Notes: generated by a model from the sequence alone, not told the origin. Positions 1 to 5,718 are shown, counted from the first letter of the stretch. The stretch: 5,718 nt of DNA from Betaproteobacteria bacterium (GCA_029858545.1 JAOUFA010000253.1:1-5718); one strand, 5' to 3'. Program-made: numbers and translations.

Positions 1-973
1 TGGCCGCAGGCACCTGCTTGAACGCCTTGGACTTGAAGAGTTCCTCTACAAATGCGCCTTCGATCTTCTTCGTCGCGTCACCGATATCCTCGCCCGAGGT
101 ATTGCCGACGAAGCCGAGCACGGCCGTGCGCAGCGGTTGCGCGGCGGTCGGCTGGAAATACTGCCGCACCTTCTGGTTGCCGCCCAGCTTGACGCTGCGC
201 GATGCGCTGCCGGGCAGGTAGCCCGGCGCGGCGATGCGCAGCGTCGCCTGATCACCGAGCGGCCCCCTGAACCGGTACTTCAGCGTACCGTCGGCCGAAG
301 TAGTGCCAATTTGCTTCTGCCCCAGAAATACCGCCGCGCCGCGAATCGGCCGGTGACTGCCGTAGCGGTCTTCGAGCGCTTCAATATGAATCACCGCGTC
401 CTTGTAGAGCACCACTTCGACGCGTTCGCCCGGCTTTCCCTTGTAGGCCAGGCGCGACTCGCCGAAACCTTCCTTCTTCGCCGACAGCCGCAGGGCGGCC
501 TTCGGCCAGGTGTCGAACAACAGCTCGACCTCGCCGGTCTGCTGCGTCGTGCCGGCGGCATGGCCGTCGACGCTCACCTGCACGCCGGCCACCGCCTTGC
601 CGTCATGCACTACCGCGACCGTCAGCAGGCGCTGCAAATCGAAGGTAAATGCCTGCTTCTCGCGCGGCTCGCTGTCCTTGCGCGCCTTCACGGTGAACTC
701 CCGGTTGCCGTCTTTAACGCGCAACTTGGGATCCTCGGAACGCACGTCGACCTTGACGACCTTTCCCGGCACGCGCGCGATGCTCTTCGTGAGCACCCCT
801 TGTGCATCGGTCACACCGTGCACCACGCCGTCAACGGACACGCGAACTCCCTTCGCCGGTTTGCCCTCCAGACGAACCGTGACTTCGAGGTCGAGATCCA
901 CCGGCTTGGGTGCACAGCCGGCAAGCGCTGCGACCACCGCCAGAACCAGGATACCGAGTTGTCCACTGCGCAT
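1..973 (-). CDS. Multi-repeat lipoprotein with N-terminal part of a CsgG/TolB-N-like domain (3' end beyond window)
   Basis: This minus-strand frame is open from the ATG at 973 to the left edge, giving 324 residues with no stop. A type II signal peptide is visible: a hydrophobic stretch at residues 7-18, then lipobox LAGC with Cys20, so the product is probably anchored in the envelope. Three related segments follow, at about 30-65, 117-153 and 194-237. They share the pattern G-V-x-V-x-V-D-G, then G-T/V-T, then a turn with G. This resembles PEGA or carboxypeptidase-regulatory beta-sandwich repeats. From about residue 281 the sequence RTAVLGFVGNTSGEDIGDA, then an amphipathic helix ending FKSKAFKQV, looks like the start of a CsgG/TolB-N-type domain. 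The start at 973 is chosen because GGGAG lies 5 bases upstream; an in-frame ATG at 985 lacks such a site. The gene lies 85 bases downstream of another lipoprotein on the same strand. Function unknown; a role in envelope assembly or secretion is inference. Confidence 0.82.
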   Translation of the reverse strand, partial: MRSGQLGILVLAVVAALAGCAPKPVDLDLEVTVRLEGKPAKGVRVSVDGVVHGVTDAQGVLTKSIARVPGKVVKVDVRSEDPKLRVKDGNREFTVKARKDSEPREKQAFTFDLQRLLTVAVVHDGKAVAGVQVSVDGHAAGTTQQTGEVELLFDTWPKAALRLSAKKEGFGESRLAYKGKPGERVEVVLYKDAVIHIEALEDRYGSHRPIRGAAVFLGQKQIGTTSADGTLKYRFRGPLGDQATLRIAAPGYLPGSASRSVKLGGNQKVRQYFQPTAAQPLRTAVLGFVGNTSGEDIGDATKKIEGAFVEELFKSKAFKQVPAA

Positions 974-1058
974 GGCGACTCCCATTTGAAGACTTAAGCC
1001 TAGATAGCGTATTGAGGCCGGCAGACTGCGCGGCCCGCGTGAGTTCCGTCCCGCGCGT

Positions 1059-1505
1059 CTACATCGACGGCGGCTGGATGTTCACTTCGCCGGGATTGAT
1101 GATCTTGTCGCGGTCGGAACTGGGCCCGCGATAGGACTGCGACTGCCCGCGCGGCAACTGCTTGAGCACCAGTTCGACTTCGCGCGAACTGTCCTTCAAT
1201 TCGATGATCTTGGACACCGGGATGTAGCCGGCTTCACTCGCCTCGACCTTATAGGTACCTGGCTTGATTTCCTTCGAGTCGGTCTTGAAGTTCCCCTTCT
1301 CGTCGGTCTTGACCGATGACGAGGCATTCTCGACCGCAGCCGTCGTGTTGATCAGATTGACGACCACCCCTTCCAGCTTGGCATCGGCCACTGGCTGATT
1401 ACTGCTATCCACGAACCGCACGCTGCCCGAAATGCCCGCCGCGCACCCGCCGAGAAACAGCGCGCTGATTGCCAGGAATAGTTTTATCGTTCTGCTCAGT
1501 TCCAT
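1059..1505 (-). CDS. Small lipoprotein with carboxypeptidase-regulatory-like domain
   Basis: The product has 148 residues. A lysine/arginine-flanked hydrophobic stretch (residues 8-19) leads to lipobox LGGC with Cys21, so it should be exported and lipidated. Residues 25-115 form a plausible single beta-sandwich of the CarboxypepD_reg type: ISGSVRFVD, then QPVADAKLEGVVV, a TDEKGNF turn, then KPGTYKVEASEAGYIPVSK and a final strand REVELVLK. The order new-strand, T-D-x-x-G-x-F, P-G-x-Y-x-V, G-Y is characteristic of that fold. The last 30 residues are polar and Pro/Ser-rich and look disordered. The start is supported by AGGTGGAG four to six bases upstream of ATG 1505. It is followed on the same strand by a larger lipoprotein with the same kind of repeat, so the two are probably co-transcribed. 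No enzymatic residues are apparent; a structural or binding role is inference. Confidence 0.85.
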   Translation of the reverse strand: MELSRTIKLFLAISALFLGGCAAGISGSVRFVDSSNQPVADAKLEGVVVNLINTTAAVENASSSVKTDEKGNFKTDSKEIKPGTYKVEASEAGYIPVSKIIELKDSSREVELVLKQLPRGQSQSYRGPSSDRDKIINPGEVNIQPPSM

Positions 1506-1573
1506 CGCTCCACCTCGCCATGAATTTCGCCGCCCGCGAGTCGCGCGGCATGCTGGCCGGTGCGCGGGTGAAA

Positions 1574-1597
1574 CGAATACTAGATTCGCGGCGCGAA
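1574..1597. promoter_or_regulatory. Overlapping inverted repeats, operator-like
   Basis: Two perfect short inverted repeats overlap: CGAAT-N5-ATTCG at 1574-1588 and TTCGCG-G-CGCGAA at 1585-1597. They lie 69-92 bases upstream of the small lipoprotein start on its transcribed strand, where a regulator could bind. No known operator consensus is recognised, and in GC-rich DNA repeats of this size can occur by chance. Confidence 0.25.
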
Positions 1598-1630
1598 ATC
1601 GCTCAGGAACTTCCGCACGGCCTTTTGGGA

Positions 1631-1642
1631 ACTTCGCGAAGT
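1631..1642. promoter_or_regulatory. 12-base perfect palindrome containing TTCGCGAA
   Basis: ACTTCGCGAAGT is a perfect 12-base palindrome in the intergenic stretch upstream of the lipoprotein pair. It contains the same TTCGCG half-site seen in both orientations at 1585-1597, about 35 bases away. Repetition of the half-site is the reason for listing it; a regulatory role is inference. Confidence 0.25.
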
Positions 1643-1799
1643 GGCGTCACCTGGGCACGACAGTCGACCCGGCGCTGGTATGGCGAGCCGGCGCAGGGTT
1701 GCCGCGCCCGCTCGACCATCGGATCGCCGCTCGTTTCCTGCATCGCCCACCAAGATCGTGTCGCGCCCGGCAAGGCAACCCTGCCGGTTTCGTCCGCGG

Positions 1800-1825
1800 G
1801 TCGGCGCGGCGGCCGCGCCGCCGAC
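1800..1825 (-). other. GC-rich hairpin just after the cytochrome c gene
   Basis: GTCGGCG (1800-1806) pairs with CGCCGAC (1819-1825) around a 12-base GC-only interior; an alternative 6-bp stem is CGGCGG (1807-1812) with CCGCCG (1818-1823). It begins four bases after the cytochrome stop codon on the minus strand. No T-run follows, so it is not a standard intrinsic terminator. It could stabilise the 3' end or be a chance product of high GC. Confidence 0.25.
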
Positions 1826-1829
1826 GCGC

Positions 1830-2465
1830 TCAATGCGTGTGGTGCTTGGACCCGGGCTTGTCGACGTGGGTCGCACGCGAAGTGCCAGAACGGCCCTTCT
1901 CCACAACTCCGCTGTGTGCATGACCTGCGCTCGCAGCCACCAAGCCCTGATATTGCTCGGCAGACAGTGCAGGAAGGCGACCGAGAAAGGCGGTCAGATC
2001 CCAAATCGCGGAGTCCTCCATGCCGCCCTTGGACCAGGCCGGCATCGCGGACGCCTTGATGCCGTGCTTGATTATCCAGAACCGGCGTGCCGACTCTGCG
2101 CCGTCGGGCATTCGTTCAGTCGGAGCCTTGGTCAAATCCGGCGGCGTTGGGTAGAGACCCTGCCGAAGTTCAGAGTTATGCATACCCGGGGACAAATGAC
2201 ATTCCTCGCACATGGCCTGATAGTTTCCCGCGCCCCGGCCAATCCGCTTGGGATCCGACAGGTCGGCAGGCGGTGCAATATCGCGCGCCCGACGCCGAAT
2301 CGCGCGTTCCCGCGCCCCCTCGATGAAATCGAACACCAACGCTGCGTGCGGCGTATCGGCCGAAACATCGACAAATCCGCCAAAGAATACAACCGTCGCG
2401 AACGCCCCCGCGAGCGCCAGCACCGCCCCCAAGCCCGCAAACGTCATCAGCACGATCTTCCCCAT
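1830..2465 (-). CDS. Membrane-anchored monohaem cytochrome c with His-rich C-terminus
   Basis: The product has 211 residues. A hydrophobic segment at about 4-30 is an uncleaved anchor or signal peptide placing the rest in the periplasm. One haem c site, CEECH, lies at residues 86-90, preceded by GAGNYQAM. The likely axial Met is M141 in KASAMPAW, after FWIIKHGIK. The stretch IWDLTAFLGRLP with a following QY is the usual C-terminal helix of small class I cytochromes c of the Cytochrome_CBB3/cytochrome c PF13442-type group. The last 30 residues carry His at 182, 184, 200, 208, 209 and 211, and may bind metal. ATG 2465 is chosen because it begins the hydrophobic segment and has AAGGGA just upstream; the frame stays open to 2720, but that extension is not signal-like. 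ATG 2447 (residue 7) is an alternative. It should shuttle electrons in the periplasm; the partner is unknown. Confidence 0.88.
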   Translation of the reverse strand: MGKIVLMTFAGLGAVLALAGAFATVVFFGGFVDVSADTPHAALVFDFIEGARERAIRRRARDIAPPADLSDPKRIGRGAGNYQAMCEECHLSPGMHNSELRQGLYPTPPDLTKAPTERMPDGAESARRFWIIKHGIKASAMPAWSKGGMEDSAIWDLTAFLGRLPALSAEQYQGLVAASAGHAHSGVVEKGRSGTSRATHVDKPGSKHHTH

Positions 2466-2474
2466 TGTCCCTTC

Positions 2475-2480
2475 ATTATA
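2475..2480 (-). promoter_or_regulatory. Consensus -10-like TATAAT upstream of cytochrome c
   Basis: A perfect TATAAT reads on the minus strand nine bases before the chosen cytochrome c start codon, which is striking in such GC-rich surroundings. At 17-base spacing the -35 position reads GGCGCC, which is a poor match. If used, transcription would begin at or just before the ATG and skip most of the ribosome binding site. It could therefore serve a nearly leaderless mRNA, start translation at the internal ATG 2447, or be fortuitous. Confidence 0.25.
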
Positions 2481-2549
2481 AACGCTGGAGGCGTTCGGCG
2501 CCGCGTTCGAGGAACTGAACTGGAGAAAAGGCAGCAGTGCGTTTCCATC

Positions 2550-2657
2550 CGCCCGCAGCAGGCGGCCGCGCTGAGAACGCTGGGGCTTGCGGAGACGACG
2601 CTGCAGGGTATCAAGAGCGGCAAAGCGCTGAACCTGGTGCCGAGATTGAAAGCCTAG
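2550..2657 (+). pseudogene. Possible 3' remnant of an unidentified gene
   Basis: In this frame the last 35 codons before the TAG read as ordinary protein. They include AAALRTLGLAETTLQGIKSG followed by KALNLVPRLKA, with GC-rich third positions and a plausible helical pattern. The upstream sequence in the same frame is Arg-rich and overlaps the cytochrome gene on the other strand, and there is no start codon with a ribosome binding site. It could be the tail of a decayed gene or chance. I do not recognise the family. Confidence 0.2.
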
Positions 2658-2797
2658 AGACCGCTGGCCGTCTGCGGTCAGTGGTCCCCGGAGGTCGCGC
2701 ATCGTCCGGTGCAACGGCACTCAGACGCCGCTTGCCATCGGTGCGGCAATCCGGGAGCATGGCCGCGCCGGCGCCGCCTCGGCACCGGCGTCAACCT

Positions 2798-2806
2798 GGA
2801 GGAGGA
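2798..2806 (+). promoter_or_regulatory. Ribosome binding site for cyclase-like lipoprotein
   Basis: GGAGGAGGA ends seven bases before ATG 2814. This strong Shine-Dalgarno fixes the start at 2814 rather than at in-frame codons further upstream, which would add an Arg-rich leader before the signal peptide. Confidence 0.75.
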
Positions 2807-2813
2807 CAGAACC

Positions 2814-3899
2814 ATGCGCTTCACCACGCTCGCCGTTGCGGGTAGCCTCGTGCTGCTGCTCGGCGCCTGTGCCGGTATGCAAAGCGAATCCCAAGTCATT
2901 GAGAAGTCGAAGTCCATGGTGCCCGCCCCGCCCTGGCCGGCGGGCGACGAGCGCGGCATGGCGAACGCGCTCGGCGCGGGAACCTGGATGCGCTGCGCCT
3001 ATTACCTGACACAGGACGGCGCGCACAGCTACGAGCTGAGCCACGAGCGCTCCAATACCATGCCGATGTCGCCCTTCGGCGTGCCGCTCAAGTACAAGTA
3101 TCGCCCGACGGTCGGCATCCCCGGCACGCTGCACGCGTTCAACGGTGAGGAAGTGGTGAGCGGCGAGATCGGCGCCCAGGGCACGCAAATGGATGCGATT
3201 GGCCACTTCGCGGTGTTGCCGCAGCCCTGGGACGGCAAGGGGGCGTTTCCCGCCGAGCGTTCGGTCTACTACGGCGGGCTGACCCAGGCGCAGGTGAAAC
3301 CCAGCGCCGATTCGCCCCTGCTAAAACTCGGCATCGAGAAGGTGCCGCCCATCGTCACGAGCGCGGTGCTGCTCGACGCGAAACGCTATCTCGGCAAGGG
3401 AAGCGCGCTCAAACCGGGGCAACTGGTGAGTGCGGCCGATATCGAAGGCATGCTGGCGGCGCAGGGCCTCGCCGGGCGCGGACTGCTGCGCGGCGACGTG
3501 CTCTACCTCTACACCGGCTGGGGCGACAACTGGCACGACCCCGACGCCGAAAAGTTCTACTACACCAAGGGACCGGGTCTGTCCTACGACGCTGCAAAGT
3601 ACATCGAGCAAAAGGGCGTGGTGCTGGTCGCGCTCGACAACCCGTTCACCGATCCGGTGCCCGAGGGCATGCTGCAGGGCAAGGCCGGCCCCGCCGCGGG
3701 CACGCCGCCCGGGCTGCCCTTCGTCATCCATCACCACAACCTCGCGCGCTCGGGCATACACCAAATTCAGAACGTGCGGCTCGGAGAGCTTGCACACGAT
3801 CGGGTATGGACATCGTGCACCATGATCCTACCGCTGCTCGATCGCGGTGCCTCGGGATCGCCCGTGCGGCCGGTGGCGATCGGAGCGCCGGGACGCTAG
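2814..3899 (+). CDS. Cyclase family (kynurenine formamidase-like) lipoprotein
   Basis: The product has 361 residues. Residues 6-18 are hydrophobic and end in lipobox LGAC with Cys19, so it is an exported lipoprotein. The rest matches the metal-dependent cyclase/hydrolase family PF04199 (kynurenine formamidase, isatin hydrolase): the motif AQGTQMDAIGHF at 121-132, GDVLYLYTGWGD at 227-238, GPGLSYDAAKYI at 253-264, HHHNLARSGIHQIQNV at 306-321 and GSPVRPVAI near the end at 348-356. The family motif is HxGTHxDxPxH. Here the first two His are Ala121 and Gln125, while Asp127 and His131 are kept. Metal binding may be altered; some family members are known with Gln at the second His. Length is somewhat above the usual 210-330 residues. 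The gene stands alone: divergent from cytochrome c, convergent with aprA. The substrate cannot be predicted. Confidence 0.88.
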   Translation: MRFTTLAVAGSLVLLLGACAGMQSESQVIEKSKSMVPAPPWPAGDERGMANALGAGTWMRCAYYLTQDGAHSYELSHERSNTMPMSPFGVPLKYKYRPTVGIPGTLHAFNGEEVVSGEIGAQGTQMDAIGHFAVLPQPWDGKGAFPAERSVYYGGLTQAQVKPSADSPLLKLGIEKVPPIVTSAVLLDAKRYLGKGSALKPGQLVSAADIEGMLAAQGLAGRGLLRGDVLYLYTGWGDNWHDPDAEKFYYTKGPGLSYDAAKYIEQKGVVLVALDNPFTDPVPEGMLQGKAGPAAGTPPGLPFVIHHHNLARSGIHQIQNVRLGELAHDRVWTSCTMILPLLDRGASGSPVRPVAIGAPGR

Positions 3900-4098
3900 T
3901 ACGACCGGAGCGCGACAACGCCTGTCCGTTTGCGGCGCGAAATTCCGGCGCAGCCGACCGGATCGCGCCGAACGCGAACGCGCCTGGGCAGCCGTCGCCG
4001 AGTAAGGATCGCAAACAAAACCCCCGCGCCGGTTTCCCGGGGCGGGGGCGTCGACACCACATTGCGATATTCGGGCCGGCGCGAGCCGGCACCGCCTA
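3900..4098. other. Convergent intergenic region between cyclase-like gene and aprA
   Basis: This 199-base gap separates two gene ends and carries the aprA terminator. A second small hairpin, GCCGGC-GCGA-GCCGGC (4075-4090), lies eight bases past the aprA stop. No T-run is seen on the plus strand after the cyclase-like gene, so how that transcript ends is not evident. No gene is visible. Confidence 0.6.
4011..4048 (-). terminator. Intrinsic terminator of aprA
   Basis: A 12-base stem with one mismatch is formed by CCCCCGCGCCGG (4021-4032) and CCGGGGCGGGGG (4037-4048), with a four-base loop. Read on the minus strand it is followed by TTTTGTTTGC, giving the hairpin plus T-run of a Rho-independent terminator 50 bases after the aprA stop. 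On the plus strand no T-run follows, so it acts mainly on the aprA side. Confidence 0.8.
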
Positions 4099-5718
4099 TC
4101 AGTCCTTGATAAGCTGCACGAACGGCACCTTCTTCAGCTCCCACTTCTTCGTGTCGCGGTTGTAGCGCGAATTGACGAAGCACTTCCAATTCTCGTCGTC
4201 GATGAAGTTGTAGTCGGTGCGATAGTAGTAACCGGGATAGCGCGTCTCCTGCCGGAACTGGATGTGCTTCATGTGCGCTTCGGCCGCGACGATGCGATGG
4301 TAATTCTCCCAGGCGCGCAACAGCTCATGCAGGTCCTTGGCGCGCATCTTGAGCGAGTCTTCCTTGATCATCTCGAGCTTCTGCTCGCAGATCTCGAGCA
4401 TCTTCGCGTTGGTCTGGTACCAGGTCGCGATGCCCGCGCAGTATTCGTCCATGATCTTCTGCAGACGGAACTGCAGCATCTTGGGCGTGATGTAGTGCGG
4501 GTTGATGTCGATCGCGGTGGTGTAGTCCTTGTGCTCGATGAAGGTGCGTACCGGGCGGTAGATCTCGTCGACCAGTTCCTGCGTCGTACGCGAGGACTCG
4601 GGCTTCCAGGTCTTGTTGTCGAGGCAGAACTTGACCATCGCCTTGGCCGCGATGCGCCCCTCGGTAAACGAACCGGAGGAGAACTTGTGACCCGAGGCGC
4701 CCACGCCGTCGCCGGCGGTAAACAGGCCCTTCACCGTGGTCATGCGGTTGTAGCCCCAGCTCCACTCCTTCGGCGTCCCCGGGATGTCGGTCGGGCCAGA
4801 CACCCAGATGCCGGCGCAACCCGCGTGCGAGCCGAGCAGGTAGGGCTCGGTCGGCATGATTTCGGAGGGCTTCTTGTCAGGCTCGATGTTCTCGCCCGCC
4901 CAGATTCCGCACTGCGCGATCGTCATATCGAGAAAATCTTCCCAGGCCTCGGCCTCCAGGTGTTTCACTTCCTTCGGCGTCATCTTCTCGGCGAGCTTGG
5001 CCATCGCCGTCGGCGTGTCCATGATGATCGGGCCGCGACCCTCTTTCATCTCGTTGAGCATCAGGTGATTGCGCAGGCAGGTGCCCGGCACGCCCTGGCC
5101 ATACTTGCCGAAGCGTTTCGTGTCCTTCAGTTCGGCGCCGTGAATCGTGCCGTAGTCCTCGTTCGCGCCGTTACGCACCTGCGCCTTGAAAAGAAGGAAC
5201 CAGGCACCGACCGGGCCGTAGCCGTCCTTGAAGCGCGCCGGCACGAAGCGGTTCTCCATCATCGTAAGCTCCGCGCCCATTTCCGCCGCCATCGCGTAGG
5301 TCGAACCGGCGTTCCACACCGGGTACCACGCGCGTCCCGTGCCCTCGCCCACCGAGCGCGGACGGAATACGTTTACCGCGCCGCCACACACCAGCAGGCA
5401 GGCCTTGAACTTGTAGATGTAGAGCTTATGCTCGCGCACCGAAAAGCCGGCCGCCGCGGCAATCCGCGTCGGATCGTTCTTGTCGGTCACCAGGCGCACG
5501 ATGAACACGCGCTCCTGAATGCGGTCGTTGCCGAGCGCCTTCTTCGCCGCTTCGGCAACGATCCACTTGTAGGACTCGCCGTTGATCATGATCTGCCAGC
5601 GGCCCGAGCGCACCGGCTTGCCGCCCTGACGCAGGGTCTTGTCCTCGTCGCCGGGCTGCTTCCACACCGGCAGGCCCCACTCCTCGAAATTGTGCACCGA
5701 ATCGTCGACGTGACGACC
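4099..5718 (-). CDS. aprA: Adenylylsulfate (APS) reductase alpha subunit, N-terminus beyond window
   Basis: AprA is the FAD-bearing catalytic subunit of the cytoplasmic AprAB complex, which interconverts APS with sulfite and AMP. The frame is open to the right edge, giving 539 C-terminal residues. The family is usually about 620-660 long, so roughly 100 residues with the first FAD-binding GxGxxG are outside. Numbering from the edge, diagnostic stretches are VHNFEEWGLPVWK (8-20), FRPRSVGEGTGRAWYPVWNAG (118-138), GSHAGCAGIWVSGP (296-309), AGDGVGASGHKFSSG then SFTEGR (335-355), and the C-terminal YPGYYYRTDY (494-503) with NWKCFVNSRY. The His in GSHAGC is a candidate for the known active-site His. 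The GTG at 5697 is only the first in-frame start-like codon inside the window, since family-like residues (RHVDDS) precede it. The SFTEGR form suggests a sulfur oxidiser rather than a sulfate reducer (inference). aprB is expected immediately upstream. No qmoA follows; a terminator does. Confidence 0.97.
   Translation of the reverse strand, partial: GRHVDDSVHNFEEWGLPVWKQPGDEDKTLRQGGKPVRSGRWQIMINGESYKWIVAEAAKKALGNDRIQERVFIVRLVTDKNDPTRIAAAAGFSVREHKLYIYKFKACLLVCGGAVNVFRPRSVGEGTGRAWYPVWNAGSTYAMAAEMGAELTMMENRFVPARFKDGYGPVGAWFLLFKAQVRNGANEDYGTIHGAELKDTKRFGKYGQGVPGTCLRNHLMLNEMKEGRGPIIMDTPTAMAKLAEKMTPKEVKHLEAEAWEDFLDMTIAQCGIWAGENIEPDKKPSEIMPTEPYLLGSHAGCAGIWVSGPTDIPGTPKEWSWGYNRMTTVKGLFTAGDGVGASGHKFSSGSFTEGRIAAKAMVKFCLDNKTWKPESSRTTQELVDEIYRPVRTFIEHKDYTTAIDINPHYITPKMLQFRLQKIMDEYCAGIATWYQTNAKMLEICEQKLEMIKEDSLKMRAKDLHELLRAWENYHRIVAAEAHMKHIQFRQETRYPGYYYRTDYNFIDDENWKCFVNSRYNRDTKKWELKKVPFVQLIKD

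Larger units (their letters stand above)
1506..1829. other. Intergenic stretch without a convincing gene
   Basis: These 324 bases separate the cytochrome c stop from the small lipoprotein start, both on the minus strand. The frames open here encode Arg/Pro/Ala-rich sequences with no recognisable domain, and they overlap the neighbouring genes out of frame, so I read them as chance frames of GC-rich DNA. The stretch holds a GC hairpin next to the cytochrome stop and a cluster of inverted repeats at 1574-1642. It probably contains the promoter and control region of the lipoprotein pair, but I see no good -35/-10 pair. Confidence 0.5.
2466..2813. other. Divergent intergenic region between cytochrome c and cyclase-like genes
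   Basis: These 348 bases should hold promoters for both neighbours. Seen here are a TATAAT on the minus strand at 2475-2480, a short plus-strand coding-like stretch ending in a stop at 2655-2657, a GACCGC-N9-GCGGTC inverted repeat at 2659-2679, a TTGCC-N8-GGCAA inverted repeat at 2732-2749, and the palindrome GCGCCGGCGC at 2765-2774. No complete gene with a ribosome binding site is evident. Confidence 0.45.

Noticed and set aside
137..997. Long plus-strand frame of 286 codons
   Set aside because: It is antisense to a minus-strand frame with a lipobox, internal repeats and a good ribosome binding site. Its own product is Arg/His/Leu-rich with no domain.
1580..2004. Two minus-strand frames in 1580-1921 and 1603-2004 that could fill the gap after cytochrome c
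   Set aside because: Both overlap the cytochrome gene out of frame, lack good ribosome binding sites and have shuffled-looking composition. One ends in AVRKFLSDFAPRI, which looks protein-like but is too short to judge.
1641..2657. Plus-strand frame of 338 codons spanning the cytochrome gene
   Set aside because: The product is Arg/Pro-rich, and the opposite strand encodes a clear cytochrome c. Only the last 35 codons look protein-like, and they are treated separately.
3321..3797. Minus-strand frame of 158 codons within the cyclase-like gene
   Set aside because: It is the complement of a well-conserved PF04199 coding sequence and has no recognisable motif of its own.
4075..4090. GCCGGC-GCGA-GCCGGC hairpin as a second terminator
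   Set aside because: The stem is only six bases and is not followed by a T-run on either strand; the hairpin at 4021-4048 is the better terminator.
4325..4819. Second minus-strand frame inside aprA
   Set aside because: It is a frame-shifted reading of aprA (Arg/Gly/His-rich); the aprA frame itself is intact and diagnostic throughout.
1..5718. tRNA, rRNA, CRISPR array, insertion sequence or attachment site
   Set aside because: No cloverleaf-like, rRNA-like or regularly spaced repeat sequence was seen, and no transposase or integrase motif occurs in any frame.

Overview
The window is GC-rich, gene-dense bacterial DNA. Its strongest marker is the 3' part of aprA (adenylylsulfate reductase alpha subunit) on the minus strand at the right end. 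Together with a membrane-anchored c-type cytochrome and several lipoproteins, this points to a Gram-negative proteobacterium with dissimilatory sulfur metabolism. I favour a sulfur oxidiser, possibly a betaproteobacterium. That lineage is an inference from the style of the AprA sequence and from codon use; I could not run a phylogeny.

Layout from left to right. (1) 1-973, minus: the N-terminal 324 residues of a lipoprotein that runs off the left edge. It has three related beta-sandwich-like repeats followed by the start of what looks like a CsgG/TolB-N-like domain. (2) 1059-1505, minus: a 148-residue lipoprotein with one carboxypeptidase-regulatory-like domain. (3) 1506-1829: no convincing gene, but a cluster of inverted repeats. 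(4) 1830-2465, minus: a membrane-anchored monohaem cytochrome c with a His-rich tail. (5) 2466-2813: a divergent intergenic region with possible promoter signals and a short coding-like remnant. (6) 2814-3899, plus: a lipoprotein of the cyclase (kynurenine formamidase-like, PF04199) family. (7) 3900-4098: a convergent intergenic region holding a good intrinsic terminator for aprA. (8) 4099-5718, minus: aprA, lacking its N-terminus because of the window edge.

How the genes may work together. AprA with AprB (expected just beyond the right edge) interconverts sulfite plus AMP and adenosine 5'-phosphosulfate in the cytoplasm. The aprA transcript appears to end at 4011-4048, with no qmoABC following. 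The electron partner is therefore either upstream (an aprM-type arrangement) or elsewhere in the genome. The cytochrome c could carry periplasmic electrons, but nothing here ties it directly to Apr. The two lipoproteins on the left share a domain type and a strand and probably form an envelope-associated pair. The cyclase-like lipoprotein is transcribed divergently from the cytochrome and convergently with aprA, and has no obvious functional link to either.
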